In this document: positions 24,437 through 32,981 of the stretch, piece after piece
How positions within the stretch are numbered: position 1 is the first letter of the stretch
How the letters are laid out: each line of letters opens with the position of its first letter
Origin: Caldilineales bacterium
GTDB lineage: Bacteria; Chloroflexota; Anaerolineae; J102
Direction of reading: 5' to 3'
NCBI GenBank assembly: GCA_019695115.1
Contig: JAIBAP010000011.1
Location: forward strand, 44,517-108,516
Length of the DNA stretch: 64,000 nucleotides
Program-made: the position numbers and the translations under genes
The notes under the pieces: generated by a model
The model's database searches: none
The model's input: only the letters and a program-made list of their open reading frames with translations
What the model was told of the DNA's origin: nothing

Positions 24437-24762
24437 ACGCACGACTCTGGCCCGAAGGCGAGCCGTTGGCCGTGGTCTGCGATGCCTATGGCCGGCCGCA
24501 ATCGTTTCGCTGGGCCGGGCACACCTATCAGGTCGAGCGCATCTGCAACCGCTGGCGAGCAGGCGACGCCTGGTGGCAGATGAGCGCCGCGCCGGGAGAA
24601 GGGCCGATAGGCGGGCCGACAGGCGGGCCGATAGGCGGGCCGATAGGCGGGCCGATAGGCGGGCGCGAATACATCAAACTGGCCACCAGCGAGGGCCTGC
24701 TTTGCCTGCTGGCGCGCGACCTGCGCCACGATGTCTGGCTGTTGGTGCGGGTCTACGATTGA
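24433..24762 (+). CDS. Small DUF6504-like protein of the mutasome cassette
   Basis: The 109-aa protein has the pattern (A)V..D..GRPQSFRWAGHTYQVERICNRW...WW, then REYIKLATSEG and WLLVRVYD, which recalls DUF6504 proteins next to imuB/dnaE2 in Actinobacteria (from memory, not searched). Between the two halves a tandem run of GPIGG units is encoded by a 12-base satellite at about 24601-24660. The start overlaps the imuB stop by four bases and dnaE2 follows 29 bases later, so it belongs to the SOS cassette. Its function is unknown; an accessory role in the mutasome is inferred only from position. Confidence 0.65.
   Translation: MNARLWPEGEPLAVVCDAYGRPQSFRWAGHTYQVERICNRWRAGDAWWQMSAAPGEGPIGGPTGGPIGGPIGGPIGGREYIKLATSEGLLCLLARDLRHDVWLLVRVYD
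24601..24660. repeat. 12-base tandem repeat within the small mutasome gene
   Basis: GGGCCGATAGGC is repeated about five times, with one copy reading GGGCCGACAGGC. The unit length is a multiple of three, so copy number can change without a frameshift. It encodes GPIG repeats. Confidence 0.85.
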
Positions 24763-24791
24763 ACGGCGCCGCCTGGCCGGGGTGAAGCGGC

Positions 24792-27700
24792 ATGTACGCC
24801 GAATTGCACGCCCACAGCTTCTATTCCCTGCTCGACGGCGCCTCCTCCCCCGAGGCCCTGCTCGACCGGGCCGCGGCCCTGGCCCTGCCGGCCCTGGCCC
24901 TGACCGACCACGACAATCTCTACGGGGCAGTGCGCTTCTGGCGGGCGGCAGCGGCGCGCGGGATTCACGCCATCATCGGGGCCGAGTTGACGCTGGCCGC
25001 CGGGCATCTGACTCTGCTGGCCGAGACGCCAGCAGGCTACGCCAATCTCTGCCGGCTGATCAGCCTGGCACACGACGCCGGCCCGGAGGCAGAAGCCCCG
25101 CCCGCCTGGCCGGGAAAAACCCTGGCGCCACTCTCGTGGCAGGCGCTGGACGCCCATCGCCAGGGCTTGATCGCGCTTTCGGGCTGCCGTCAGGGGCCGC
25201 TGGCCGCCCCCCTTCTGGCCGGGAAGCCCGACCTGGCCCGGGCCAACGCCGGCCGCCTGCACGAGATCTTTGGCCCAGCCCAGTGTTTCGTCGAGTTGCA
25301 ACGCCATTTGCTGCCTGACGAAACAAGGCTGCTGCGCGGGTTGCAGGATCTGGCCCGGCAGCACAACCTGCCCCTGGCGGCGACGAACAACGTCCATTAC
25401 GCCGAACCAGCGGGGCATCGGCTGCAAGATGTGCTGGTCTGCATACGCCATCTCACTCCGTTGGCCGAAGCCGGCCATCTGTTGCGCCCCAACTACGAAT
25501 ATCACCTCAAACCGGCTGCCGAGATGGCGCGCCTGTTTGCGGCCTGGCCTCAGGCTCTGGCCAACACCCTGGCCATTGCCGAACGCTGCCAGGTCAGCCT
25601 GGATTTCAGCCATCGACGCCTGCCGGTTTTTCCGGCGCCGGCCGGCCACACCTCGTTCAGCTATCTCTACGAGCTTTGCCAACATGGCTTGCCACAGCGC
25701 TATCAGCCCCTGACCCCTGCCGTCAGCAAGCAGCTGGCCTACGAGTTGGACATCATCGAGCGCGCCGGCCTGGCCGACTATTTTCTGATCGTCTGGGACA
25801 TCGTGCGTTTCGCCCGCGAGCAGGGCATCCGTTACCAGGGCCGGGGGTCGGCCGCCAATTCACTCGTCGCCTACCTGCTCGGCATCACGCCGGTCGATCC
25901 CCTCCATTTCCATCTCCTCTTCGACCGTTTTCTCTCGCTCGATAGCCACACCATGCCCGACATCGACATCGATTTCGACGCCGACCGCCGCGAGGAGGTG
26001 ATCCAATACGTTTACCGGCGATATGGCCCGGCCCATACCGGCATGGTCTGCAACATCAACACCTTTCAAGAACGCTCGGCCCTGCACGATGTCGGCCGGG
26101 CGTTGGGTTTGCAACCCGACCTGTTGGCCCAGACCGCCCGCCGGTGGCGCCAGCAGCCGCCCGCAGCCGGCGATGACCTCCTCTTCGATCTCTGCCAGCA
26201 GATCAAGGATGCGCCGCGGCATCTCTCCATCCACGTCGGCGGGATGCTGATCACCGCCCAACCGTTGAACACGATCACGGCCCTGGAGCGGGCGACGATG
26301 CCGGGGCGATGGGTGGTGCAATGGGACAAAGAGGCGGTGGAGGACGCCGGGCTGATCAAGATCGACCTACTGGGCCTGCGCACGCTGAGCCTGGTCGCTG
26401 AGACCGCCCGGCTGATCGAAACCCGTACCGGCCAGCCGCCGCCCCTCGACCGCTTGCCGCTCGACGACGCCGCCGTTTACGACGCCCTCTGTCGGGGCGA
26501 CGCCATCGGCGCCTTTCAGGTCGAATCGCGCGCCCAAAGCCAGATGTTGCCACGGCTACGGCCCCGCTGCTTCGCGGACATCGTAGTCGAAGTGGCCATC
26601 GTCCGCCCCGGCCCCATCCAGGGTCAGATGGTGCATCCCTATTTGCGCCGCCGCCAGGGGTTGGAGGAGGTCAGTTATCCCCACCCGGCCCTGGAGCCTA
26701 TCCTGAGCGAGACCCTGGGCATCATCCTCTTCCAGGAGCAGGTGCTGCGCGTGGCCATGGCGGTGGCGGGTTTTTCGGGCGGCGAGGCAGACCAGTTGCG
26801 GCGGGCGATGTCGCGACAGCGTTCGCAAGAGGAGATGAAACGCCTGGGGCAGCGTTTCGTGGCCGGGGGCGTGCAAAACGGGCTGGAGGCCGAGACGGCG
26901 GCGGCCATCTTCGGTCAGCTGGCCGGCTTTGCCACCTATGGCTTTTGCAAAAGCCACGCCGCCGCCTTTGCCCTGCTCTCCTATCAGACGATGTGGCTAA
27001 AGCTCTATCATCCGGCCGAGTTCTATTGCGCCTTGCTCAACCACCAGCCCATGGGCTTCTACCAGCCGTCGGTGGTGGTGGGCGACGCCCAACGGCACGG
27101 CGTCGTCATCCTGCCGCCCGACCTCAACCGCAGCCAGGACGCCTGCACACTGGCAGAAGGCGCCGGGGGCCTTGCCATCCGCCTGGGGCTGCGCTACATC
27201 AAGGGCGCCGGCCCAGTTGCCCGCCGTCTCCTGGTGGCCGGGCAACCGTTTCAGAGCCTGCGCGACCTCTGCCGGCGAACGCGCCTGCCGCGCCCTGTGC
27301 TGGCGGCGCTGATCCGCGCCGGCGCCTTGGACGACATCGAGCACGACCGACGCCGATTGTTGTGGGAGCTGAAGGGGCTGGAGTATCACCCTTCGATGTT
27401 TGATCTGGAGACCGAGTTGGAGCCGATCTCCCTGCCCGCCCTGGGCGAAGCCGAGGCCCTGGCCTGGTCGGCCGAATTGCTGGGGATGACGCCGGGCGAC
27501 CATCCGCTGCGGCTGCTGCGGCCCTATCTGCAGGCCAGGGGGGTGCTCAGCGCCGCCGAGTTAGAGCAACGACAGGATGGCGAGGTCGTCCGCACGGCCG
27601 GCCAGGTGGTGGTGCGCCAAAGCCCACCCACGGCCAAAGGTCATCTCTTTATTACGCTGGAAGACGAGACCGGGCTGGTGAATCTGGTCGTGCGCCCGGC

Positions 27701-27824
27701 CCTCTACCAAAAACGGTCGGAGGTGCTCTGCCACGCCCCTCTGCTGACGGTCGTGGGCCGCGTGCAGCGCGCCGATGGCGCTTGCAGCCTGTTGGCGCTT
27801 GGCGTCGCCGACCTTATGGACTGA
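24792..27824 (+). CDS. dnaE2: Error-prone DNA polymerase III alpha subunit DnaE2
   Basis: The 1010-aa protein starts MYAELHAHSFYSLLDGASSPE, the PHP domain signature HAHS of C-family polymerases. The catalytic motif PDIDIDFD (Asp390-Asp396 region) is intact, as are GRGSAANSLVAYLLGITPVDP and the region FCKSHAAAFALLSYQTMWLK. A short OB-fold domain ends the protein (TAGQVVVRQSPPTAKGHLFITLEDETG). The length and the lack of the long replicative C-terminus fit DnaE2. It is the fourth gene of the LexA-controlled cassette and should do damage-induced translesion synthesis together with ImuA and ImuB. Confidence 0.93.
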   Translation: MYAELHAHSFYSLLDGASSPEALLDRAAALALPALALTDHDNLYGAVRFWRAAAARGIHAIIGAELTLAAGHLTLLAETPAGYANLCRLISLAHDAGPEAEAPPAWPGKTLAPLSWQALDAHRQGLIALSGCRQGPLAAPLLAGKPDLARANAGRLHEIFGPAQCFVELQRHLLPDETRLLRGLQDLARQHNLPLAATNNVHYAEPAGHRLQDVLVCIRHLTPLAEAGHLLRPNYEYHLKPAAEMARLFAAWPQALANTLAIAERCQVSLDFSHRRLPVFPAPAGHTSFSYLYELCQHGLPQRYQPLTPAVSKQLAYELDIIERAGLADYFLIVWDIVRFAREQGIRYQGRGSAANSLVAYLLGITPVDPLHFHLLFDRFLSLDSHTMPDIDIDFDADRREEVIQYVYRRYGPAHTGMVCNINTFQERSALHDVGRALGLQPDLLAQTARRWRQQPPAAGDDLLFDLCQQIKDAPRHLSIHVGGMLITAQPLNTITALERATMPGRWVVQWDKEAVEDAGLIKIDLLGLRTLSLVAETARLIETRTGQPPPLDRLPLDDAAVYDALCRGDAIGAFQVESRAQSQMLPRLRPRCFADIVVEVAIVRPGPIQGQMVHPYLRRRQGLEEVSYPHPALEPILSETLGIILFQEQVLRVAMAVAGFSGGEADQLRRAMSRQRSQEEMKRLGQRFVAGGVQNGLEAETAAAIFGQLAGFATYGFCKSHAAAFALLSYQTMWLKLYHPAEFYCALLNHQPMGFYQPSVVVGDAQRHGVVILPPDLNRSQDACTLAEGAGGLAIRLGLRYIKGAGPVARRLLVAGQPFQSLRDLCRRTRLPRPVLAALIRAGALDDIEHDRRRLLWELKGLEYHPSMFDLETELEPISLPALGEAEALAWSAELLGMTPGDHPLRLLRPYLQARGVLSAAELEQRQDGEVVRTAGQVVVRQSPPTAKGHLFITLEDETGLVNLVVRPALYQKRSEVLCHAPLLTVVGRVQRADGACSLLALGVADLMD

Positions 27825-27864
27825 GGTCAGAAAGGGGCGGCTACCAGCTTGCACCCCCGCCGCC

Positions 27865-28635
27865 TCAGGACAATCTTGCCAAAAAGCCGCTGATCGCCGC
27901 CGCCGTCAGGGTTGGGGCCTCGATCTGGGCCATGTGGCCGGCGCCCTCCAGCCAGGTCAGGTCGGCGCCGGCGATGTGCTCGGCCAGGAAGCTGGCCGCG
28001 CGCGGGGGCGTCATCACATCCAGGGCGCCGGTAAGGATGAGGGTGGGCGCTTTCACCTCGGCCAGGCGGTCGCGCACGTCGAAACGGTCGCAGGCCAGCC
28101 AGTCGCCCAGGAGCGTGTCGATATCCGCGGCCAGCAGCAGTCGCCCGTACTGCCGTTTTTGTTCAGGGGTGGCGCGCGGGCCATAGACCCACTCCACCAG
28201 CCGGGCGCTGATGGCGACGCGGTCGTCGCGCAAGCCGGCCAGGATGTCGGGATGGACGCGCAGCCGGGCGGCGGAACCGATCAGGATCAGGCCCGCCACC
28301 CGCTGGCCGTAGTCGAGGGCGCAGGTCAGGGCGATGCCGCCACCCATCGAATGCCCGGCGATGACGAACGACGGCAAGCCCACGGCATCGGCCCAGGCGA
28401 TCACGACCCCGGCATAGGCGGCGATGGCGTCTCGGCCTGGCCCTTGCGAATGGCCGTGCCCCGGCAGATCGAGGGCATAGACATCATACCCCGGCAGCCG
28501 GCGCAGGGTGGGCGGCCAATGGTAGAGATTGCCGCCGGCGCCGTGCACCAACACCAGGGGCCGGCGTCGCCCTTCGGGGTCGCCGCCGTGTTCGGAATAA
28601 TGGAGGCGTTGGTTTTGAATGACCAGTGTGGGCAT
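27865..28635 (-). CDS. Alpha/beta hydrolase
   Basis: The 256-aa protein has the oxyanion region LVHGAGGNLYHW, the nucleophile elbow GHSMGG (Ser), the acid TGALDVMTPP (Asp) and the catalytic His in GAGHMAQIE. It is a cytoplasmic serine hydrolase of the BioH/esterase kind with no signal peptide; its substrate is unknown. The gene converges with dnaE2. Its upstream region holds two 16-base and three 13-base tandem repeats. Confidence 0.87.
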   Translation of the reverse strand: MPTLVIQNQRLHYSEHGGDPEGRRRPLVLVHGAGGNLYHWPPTLRRLPGYDVYALDLPGHGHSQGPGRDAIAAYAGVVIAWADAVGLPSFVIAGHSMGGGIALTCALDYGQRVAGLILIGSAARLRVHPDILAGLRDDRVAISARLVEWVYGPRATPEQKRQYGRLLLAADIDTLLGDWLACDRFDVRDRLAEVKAPTLILTGALDVMTPPRAASFLAEHIAGADLTWLEGAGHMAQIEAPTLTAAAISGFLARLS

Positions 28636-28645
28636 GGGTGCGTTA

Positions 28646-28720
28646 TTCAGAACCCCGACCGTTCAGAACCCCGACCGTAAGGGAGGGGGCGCCAGGAGGG
28701 GGCGCCAGGAGGGGGCGCCA
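28646..28720. repeat. Short tandem repeats between hydrolase and PspC genes
   Basis: TTCAGAACCCCGACCG occurs twice in tandem (28646-28661 and 28662-28677). GAGGGGGCGCCAG follows three times in tandem (28682-28720). They lie directly upstream of the hydrolase ATG. Confidence 0.85.
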
Positions 28721-28722
28721 GG

Positions 28723-28757
28723 ATAGCAAAAAGACCGCTCAGGGGCGAGCGGTCTTT
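28723..28757 (-). terminator. Intrinsic terminator after the PspC gene
   Basis: AAAAGACCGCTC at 28728-28739 and GAGCGGTCTTTT at 28746-28757 form a 12-base stem with a 6-base loop. The A and T runs at both ends make it usable in both directions. It lies 22 bases after the stop of the PspC gene. Confidence 0.88.
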
Positions 28758-28779
28758 TCGTTGCCAAAGGTGCAGGGCC

Positions 28780-29088
28780 TTAGCGGTCGGCCGGGGCGGC
28801 GGGTTCGACCATCGGCTCGGCCGGCATGGTCGACTCGACCGGCATGGCCGGCCCGGCCGGCTCGAACGGCGCCAGGGGCGCTGACGGGGCTGTTTCGGCC
28901 AGCGGCTCCTCGGGGATGACGATCCAGGCGATGATGTAAACCAGGATGCCGCCGCCGCCCCAGATGGCCAGGAGCAGCATGGCCAGCCGGATCAGGGTGG
29001 GGTCGATGCTAAGGTAGCGGCCGATGCCGCCGCACACGCCGGCGATCATCCGATCCTGGCGCGAGCGAGTAAGTCGTTTGGTGTTCAT
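28780..29088 (-). CDS. PspC-domain membrane protein
   Basis: The ATG at 29088 follows GGAG and gives a 102-aa protein. RSRQDRMIAGVCGGIGRYLSID is the PspC signature, followed by one strong membrane helix (LAMLLLAIWGGGGILVYIIAWIVIP). The tail is rich in Pro, Ala and Glu. PspC proteins act in envelope stress responses, but no other psp gene is near. A T-rich terminator follows. Confidence 0.88.
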   Translation of the reverse strand: MNTKRLTRSRQDRMIAGVCGGIGRYLSIDPTLIRLAMLLLAIWGGGGILVYIIAWIVIPEEPLAETAPSAPLAPFEPAGPAMPVESTMPAEPMVEPAAPADR

Positions 29089-29217
29089 GGTCGTGGCTCC
29101 GTGATGGGGTGGAAAATCGAGACGATTGTTTGTCTTGTTGATTGCCAATACGGGCGCCACGGGCATCAGGTTTCAGGCCAAAGACAAACGAATCCGCCCA
29201 TCCCGGCCATCCGCCCA

Positions 29218-29424
29218 TTACAGGCCAGAGGCGCGCAAATGCGAACTGAGCTGGAACATGGTCACCAGGTCGGGGTTATAGCGGATGCGCACCTGGCCGC
29301 TGCGCCGGTCGGGGACGACGAGATCGACGCCAGGCAAGGCGAAGACCTCTTCGACGCGCTTGACCCAGTCGCGGCGGTCAATGCTATCGACATAAAGTGT
29401 GGTCCATTGCAGGGGATGAGCCAT
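29218..29424 (-). CDS. Small HMA-fold-like protein without metal cysteines
   Basis: The 68-aa protein starts at ATG 29424 after GGAGG. The order of strands (TTLYVDSIDRRDWVKRVEEVFALPGVDLVVPDR, then QVRIRYNPDLVTMFQLSSHLRASG) resembles the ferredoxin-like fold of heavy-metal-associated domains, in which GV...V and V.YNP..V are conserved. The CxxC metal motif is absent, so metal binding is unlikely. Its function is unknown. The gene lies downstream of recN. Confidence 0.6.
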   Translation of the reverse strand: MAHPLQWTTLYVDSIDRRDWVKRVEEVFALPGVDLVVPDRRSGQVRIRYNPDLVTMFQLSSHLRASGL

Positions 29425-29531
29425 AGGGAGCCTCCGGATGAAAACGATGAACAAGTGGGGTTATGGTCGATGATAGCATCGACGGCGCTCAAGACGAAAA
29501 TCCGCCCCTCCCGCCCGCCCAGCCGCTGCGA

Positions 29532-31262
29532 TCAGCCCTGTTGGCGCCTGTAGGCCAACACCTCGGCCAGGAGTTCCTGCGCGGTCTGCCGGCCCATGGC
29601 CGTATCGGCGCCCAACATGGCCGCCAGTTCGTCGACGCGCGCAGCGCCGCTCAGCGCTTCCATGCGCGTCACCGTGCGTTCGCTCTCCACCCGCTTGCTC
29701 ACGGCCAGATGATAGTCGCCGTAGGCCGCGATCTGGGCCAGGTGTGTGACACACAGCACCTGGTGAACGTCGGACAGGTGGAGCAATTTGCGGCCGACGA
29801 TGGCGCCCACGCGCCCGCCGATGCCCTGGTCGATTTCGTCGAAGATCAGGGTGGGGGTGGCGTCGGCCTGGGAGAGCACATCCTTCAGGGCCAGCATCAG
29901 CCGGGCGGTTTCGCCGCCGCTGGTGACCTTGACCAGCGGCCGCAGCGGTTCACCGGGGTTGGCCGAGACCAGGAACTGCACCCGGTCGATACCGGTGGCA
30001 TCGAAAGCAAGGCGACGGCCGGCCACGAAACAGCCCTGCTCATCCTCCTGCCAGGCGATCTCGACCTGAAAACGCGTCCCGGCCATACGCAGGTCGTTCA
30101 ATTCCTGCTCGATTGCAGCCGCCAGCCTGATCCCGGCCTCTTGCCGGGCTTGCGAAAGACGGCCGGCTGCCTCGCCCACGGCCTGCAGCAAGCGCTGCTC
30201 CTGCGCCTCCAGTTCGGCGGTGCGCGTTTCGCTTGTGGCCAGCAACGACAGCTCGGCGCTGGCTTCGGCGCCAAAGGCCAGGATGTCGGGAATGCTATCT
30301 CCGTACTTGCGCTTGAGATGGAAGATCAACTCCAGCCGCTCTTCCACCTCGGCCAGGCGTTCGGGGTCGAAGGCGATGCTCTCGCTGTAATCGGCCACGA
30401 CTCGCGTCAGGTCGCCCAGGCGTTCGGCCAGGTCCTCCGACTGGTCGGCCAGCGAACGCAGGTCGGGATCCACCCGGCTCAGCTTGTCCAGGCGGGCGGC
30501 AGCCTGACCCAAGAGGTCGAGCGCAGACGGGGCCTGTTCTTCGCCTTCGGCCAACAGGCGATGGACGGCGGCGGCATGGCCGGCCAGCGTCTCGGCATTG
30601 GCCAGACGGCGGCGTTCGCTTTCCAGGCGTTCGTCCTCACCCGGCGTCAGCCCGGCGGCGTCGATTTCCCCCGCCTGGTAGGTGAGCAGGTCGATGCGGC
30701 GGGCGATCTCGCGGGCATTCTGACGCAAGTCCTCCAGTTCCGATCTCACCCCTCGCAAGCGCCCCACCAGCCCCGCCACCTCCGCCCGCCCCGGCTCCAG
30801 GTCGGCGTAGCGATCCAGCAGATGGATGTGCTCGCGCGGGTTGAGGAGCGAAAGATGCTCGCCCTGGCCGTGGATGTCCACCAACTGGCCGCCGATCTCG
30901 GCCAGCAGGGTCTGGGCCACGGCCCGGCCGTTGATGCGGGCCACACTGCGCCCCCCGCGGCGCACCTCGCGCGCCAGGATCAGCAGGCCATCCTCGCCTT
31001 CCAGCCCCTCGGCCTCCAGGCGCGGTCGCAGCCTCTGGCCGATGGCCGCATCCAGCTCGAACAAGCCCTCGATGCTGGCAATGTCGGCGCCGGCCCGCAC
31101 CATTTCCTGGCTCGACTTAGCGCCCAACAACAGTTCGACGGCGTCGATGATGATCGATTTACCCGCGCCCGTCTCGCCGGTGAGGATATTGAAACCGGGG
31201 TGGAAACGCAAGAGCAGGTCGTCGATGATGGCGAAATCGCGGACGCGGAGTTCGGTGAGCAT
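29532..31262 (-). CDS. recN: DNA repair protein RecN
   Basis: This 576-aa SMC-like ATPase begins MLTELRVRDFAIIDDLLLRFHPGFNILTGETGAGKS, with Walker A at residues 29-36. A coiled-coil centre follows, and the C-terminal half has the ABC signature VTSGGETARLMLALK and Walker B TLIFDEIDQGIGG. RecN helps hold and repair double-strand breaks. The start at 31262 is chosen because upstream codons come from CACGGAA-type repeats. No LexA box was seen upstream. NAD kinase and a B-box protein precede it on the same strand. Confidence 0.95.
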   Translation of the reverse strand: MLTELRVRDFAIIDDLLLRFHPGFNILTGETGAGKSIIIDAVELLLGAKSSQEMVRAGADIASIEGLFELDAAIGQRLRPRLEAEGLEGEDGLLILAREVRRGGRSVARINGRAVAQTLLAEIGGQLVDIHGQGEHLSLLNPREHIHLLDRYADLEPGRAEVAGLVGRLRGVRSELEDLRQNAREIARRIDLLTYQAGEIDAAGLTPGEDERLESERRRLANAETLAGHAAAVHRLLAEGEEQAPSALDLLGQAAARLDKLSRVDPDLRSLADQSEDLAERLGDLTRVVADYSESIAFDPERLAEVEERLELIFHLKRKYGDSIPDILAFGAEASAELSLLATSETRTAELEAQEQRLLQAVGEAAGRLSQARQEAGIRLAAAIEQELNDLRMAGTRFQVEIAWQEDEQGCFVAGRRLAFDATGIDRVQFLVSANPGEPLRPLVKVTSGGETARLMLALKDVLSQADATPTLIFDEIDQGIGGRVGAIVGRKLLHLSDVHQVLCVTHLAQIAAYGDYHLAVSKRVESERTVTRMEALSGAARVDELAAMLGADTAMGRQTAQELLAEVLAYRRQQG

Positions 31263-31284
31263 GGGGAATTGCGAAAGGCGATGT

Positions 31285-31390
31285 AGGGCGGGTTGCGTGT
31301 TGCGGGTTCTGTGTTCCGTGTTCCGTGTTCCGTGGGGCATGGGGATGGACAGCGCTTGCTCACGTTTCACGCTTCACGCTTCACGTTTCA
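31285..31390. repeat. Heptanucleotide arrays upstream of recN (GTGTTCC and CACGCTT types)
   Basis: GTGTTGC/GTGTTCC-type units with a seven-base period occupy about 31299-31337. CACGTTT/CACGCTT units occupy about 31361-31390. They fill most of the gap between the B-box gene and recN. Confidence 0.8.
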
Positions 31391-32146
31391 GGAGCGGGTG
31401 CGGGTGCGGGCGTAGATGGTGCTGGCGGCCAGGCCGACGAAGATGGCGGCGGTGAGGAAGCCGCCGGAGATGAGCACACCGGGGAGGGCGCCGACCAGCA
31501 CCAGGGCCGTGGCGATGGCATCGAAGTTGCGCGAGCGTTTGCGCCCCGCCCCCCGCCAGATCACCTCGGCCAGGGCCCCGCCCGCGGCCGGCCCGGCCAG
31601 AAAAGCGACGATCCAGCCAAAGTAGCCGCCCAGAAATTGGCCCAAGAAGAAGGCGCCGATGGCCAGCACGATGCCACAGCCAAAGGCAGCGACATAGGCA
31701 AGCGCCTGATTGGAGGCCGTGGCCGTGTAGAACTTGTCTTGCTGGCCGCGCACACATTCGCGACAGCGGTAGCCCACCGGCGTCTGCACCGCGCATTCGG
31801 GACAGATCGGTTTGTTGCAGCGGTTGCAGCGCAGCATCGTCTCGCGGTCGGGGTGGTTGGCGCAGTGGAGCACATCCAGCGTCTCGGCCACGGCGGCGGC
31901 GCCATCCATGCGGGCCAGGGCCGCCTTGGCCTCCTCGTCGAAGGGGTCCAGAGCCAGGATGCGCTGCACGATCTCGCGTTTTTCGACGGCATCATCGACC
32001 AGCGTACCCAGCAGCCGCCAGGCCTCCTTGTCGTCGGGGCTGGCCGCCGCCGCCTGCCTGACCAAACGGGCGGCCTCGGTGCGGTCCCCGGCCATGGCTG
32101 CGGCGCGGGCGGACTTGAGCAAGTTGTAGGAATCCAGATTCGCCAT
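31388..32146 (-). CDS. Membrane protein with TPR-like N-terminus and B-box-type zinc finger
   Basis: The 252-aa protein has a helical repeat region (about residues 1-80: AARLVRQAAAASPDDKEAWRLLG), then a zinc-finger of the B-box kind (CANHPDRETMLRCNRCNKPICPECAVQTPVGYRCRECV written here as positions about 95-132, with eight Cys/His ligands), then four predicted membrane helices. This layout is common in uncharacterised Chloroflexota and cyanobacterial proteins and resembles the N-termini of some rhomboids. Its function is unknown. It begins 3 bases after the NAD kinase stop, so the two are cotranscribed. Confidence 0.75.
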   Translation of the reverse strand: MANLDSYNLLKSARAAAMAGDRTEAARLVRQAAAASPDDKEAWRLLGTLVDDAVEKREIVQRILALDPFDEEAKAALARMDGAAAVAETLDVLHCANHPDRETMLRCNRCNKPICPECAVQTPVGYRCRECVRGQQDKFYTATASNQALAYVAAFGCGIVLAIGAFFLGQFLGGYFGWIVAFLAGPAAGGALAEVIWRGAGRKRSRNFDAIATALVLVGALPGVLISGGFLTAAIFVGLAASTIYARTRTRS

Positions 32147-32149
32147 AAG

Positions 32150-32980
32150 TCAAATCGTCCCTTTCAGGCGGTCGATCAGGGTTTTGTAGAAATAGCTGCG
32201 TGGTTGAATGCGCACAAACCGGGCCATGTGTGGGCTGGAGGTGACGACCACGCGATCGCCGTCCTGGAGGTCGATCAGGAACTGCCCATCCACGGTCAGG
32301 ATGGCGGCATGGTCGGTCTGCACTTGCAGACCGATGACATCGTCGCAATCGAGCACCAGCGGCCGGGCCAGGCTGAGGTGAGGGGCAATGGCCAGCAGGA
32401 GGATGTTGCGCAGGTCGGGCGGGAGGATGGGGCCGCCGGCGGCCAGGGCGTAGGCGGTGGAGCCGGTGGGGGTGGCGACGATGATGCCGTCGGCCACATA
32501 GGTGGTCAGCGGACTACCGTTGACCTCGGCGGCGATGCGAACGACACGCGCCAGGCTGCTGCGACTGACCACGACATCGTTCAGCGCCTCCAACATGCCA
32601 TCCAAGAGCGTATCCCCGCGCCAGGCTTCGGCCTTGAGCATCAGACGCTCTTCCAGCCAATAATCGCCGGCCAGCATCCGCGGCAATTGCTGCTGCCAGT
32701 CGGCCGGCTGAATCTCGGCCAGAAAGCCCAGCCGGCCCAGGTTCACGCCCAGGATGGGGACGCCCTGCTTGGCGCAGACACGGCCCGCCCGCAACAGGGT
32801 GCCATCGCCGCCCAGGGTGATGAGCAGATCCATATCGGCCAATTCGGACTGGATGGCCTCGGCGTTCCAGGCCGAACCAACCCAGGTGCGCTGGCCGCGC
32901 CCGTGCAACCAGGTCTGGATGTCGGCGGCCAGGGTGTGCGAGGCCGGGATCTTGGGATGGTGGAGGATGCCGATGCGCAT
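32150..32980 (-). CDS. nadK: NAD kinase
   Basis: The 276-aa protein starts MRIGILHHPKIPASHTLA at ATG 32980 and has the catalytic motif GGDGT at residues 57-61. It also has the conserved ATPTGSTAYALAAGGPI and the beta-sandwich stretch TVDGQFLIDLQDGD. It makes NADP from NAD and ATP or polyphosphate in the cytoplasm. It follows a large glycosidase-like gene by one base and precedes the B-box gene by three bases, in an apparent operon that ends with recN. Confidence 0.94.
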   Translation of the reverse strand: MRIGILHHPKIPASHTLAADIQTWLHGRGQRTWVGSAWNAEAIQSELADMDLLITLGGDGTLLRAGRVCAKQGVPILGVNLGRLGFLAEIQPADWQQQLPRMLAGDYWLEERLMLKAEAWRGDTLLDGMLEALNDVVVSRSSLARVVRIAAEVNGSPLTTYVADGIIVATPTGSTAYALAAGGPILPPDLRNILLLAIAPHLSLARPLVLDCDDVIGLQVQTDHAAILTVDGQFLIDLQDGDRVVVTSSPHMARFVRIQPRSYFYKTLIDRLKGTI

Positions 32981-32981
32981 A

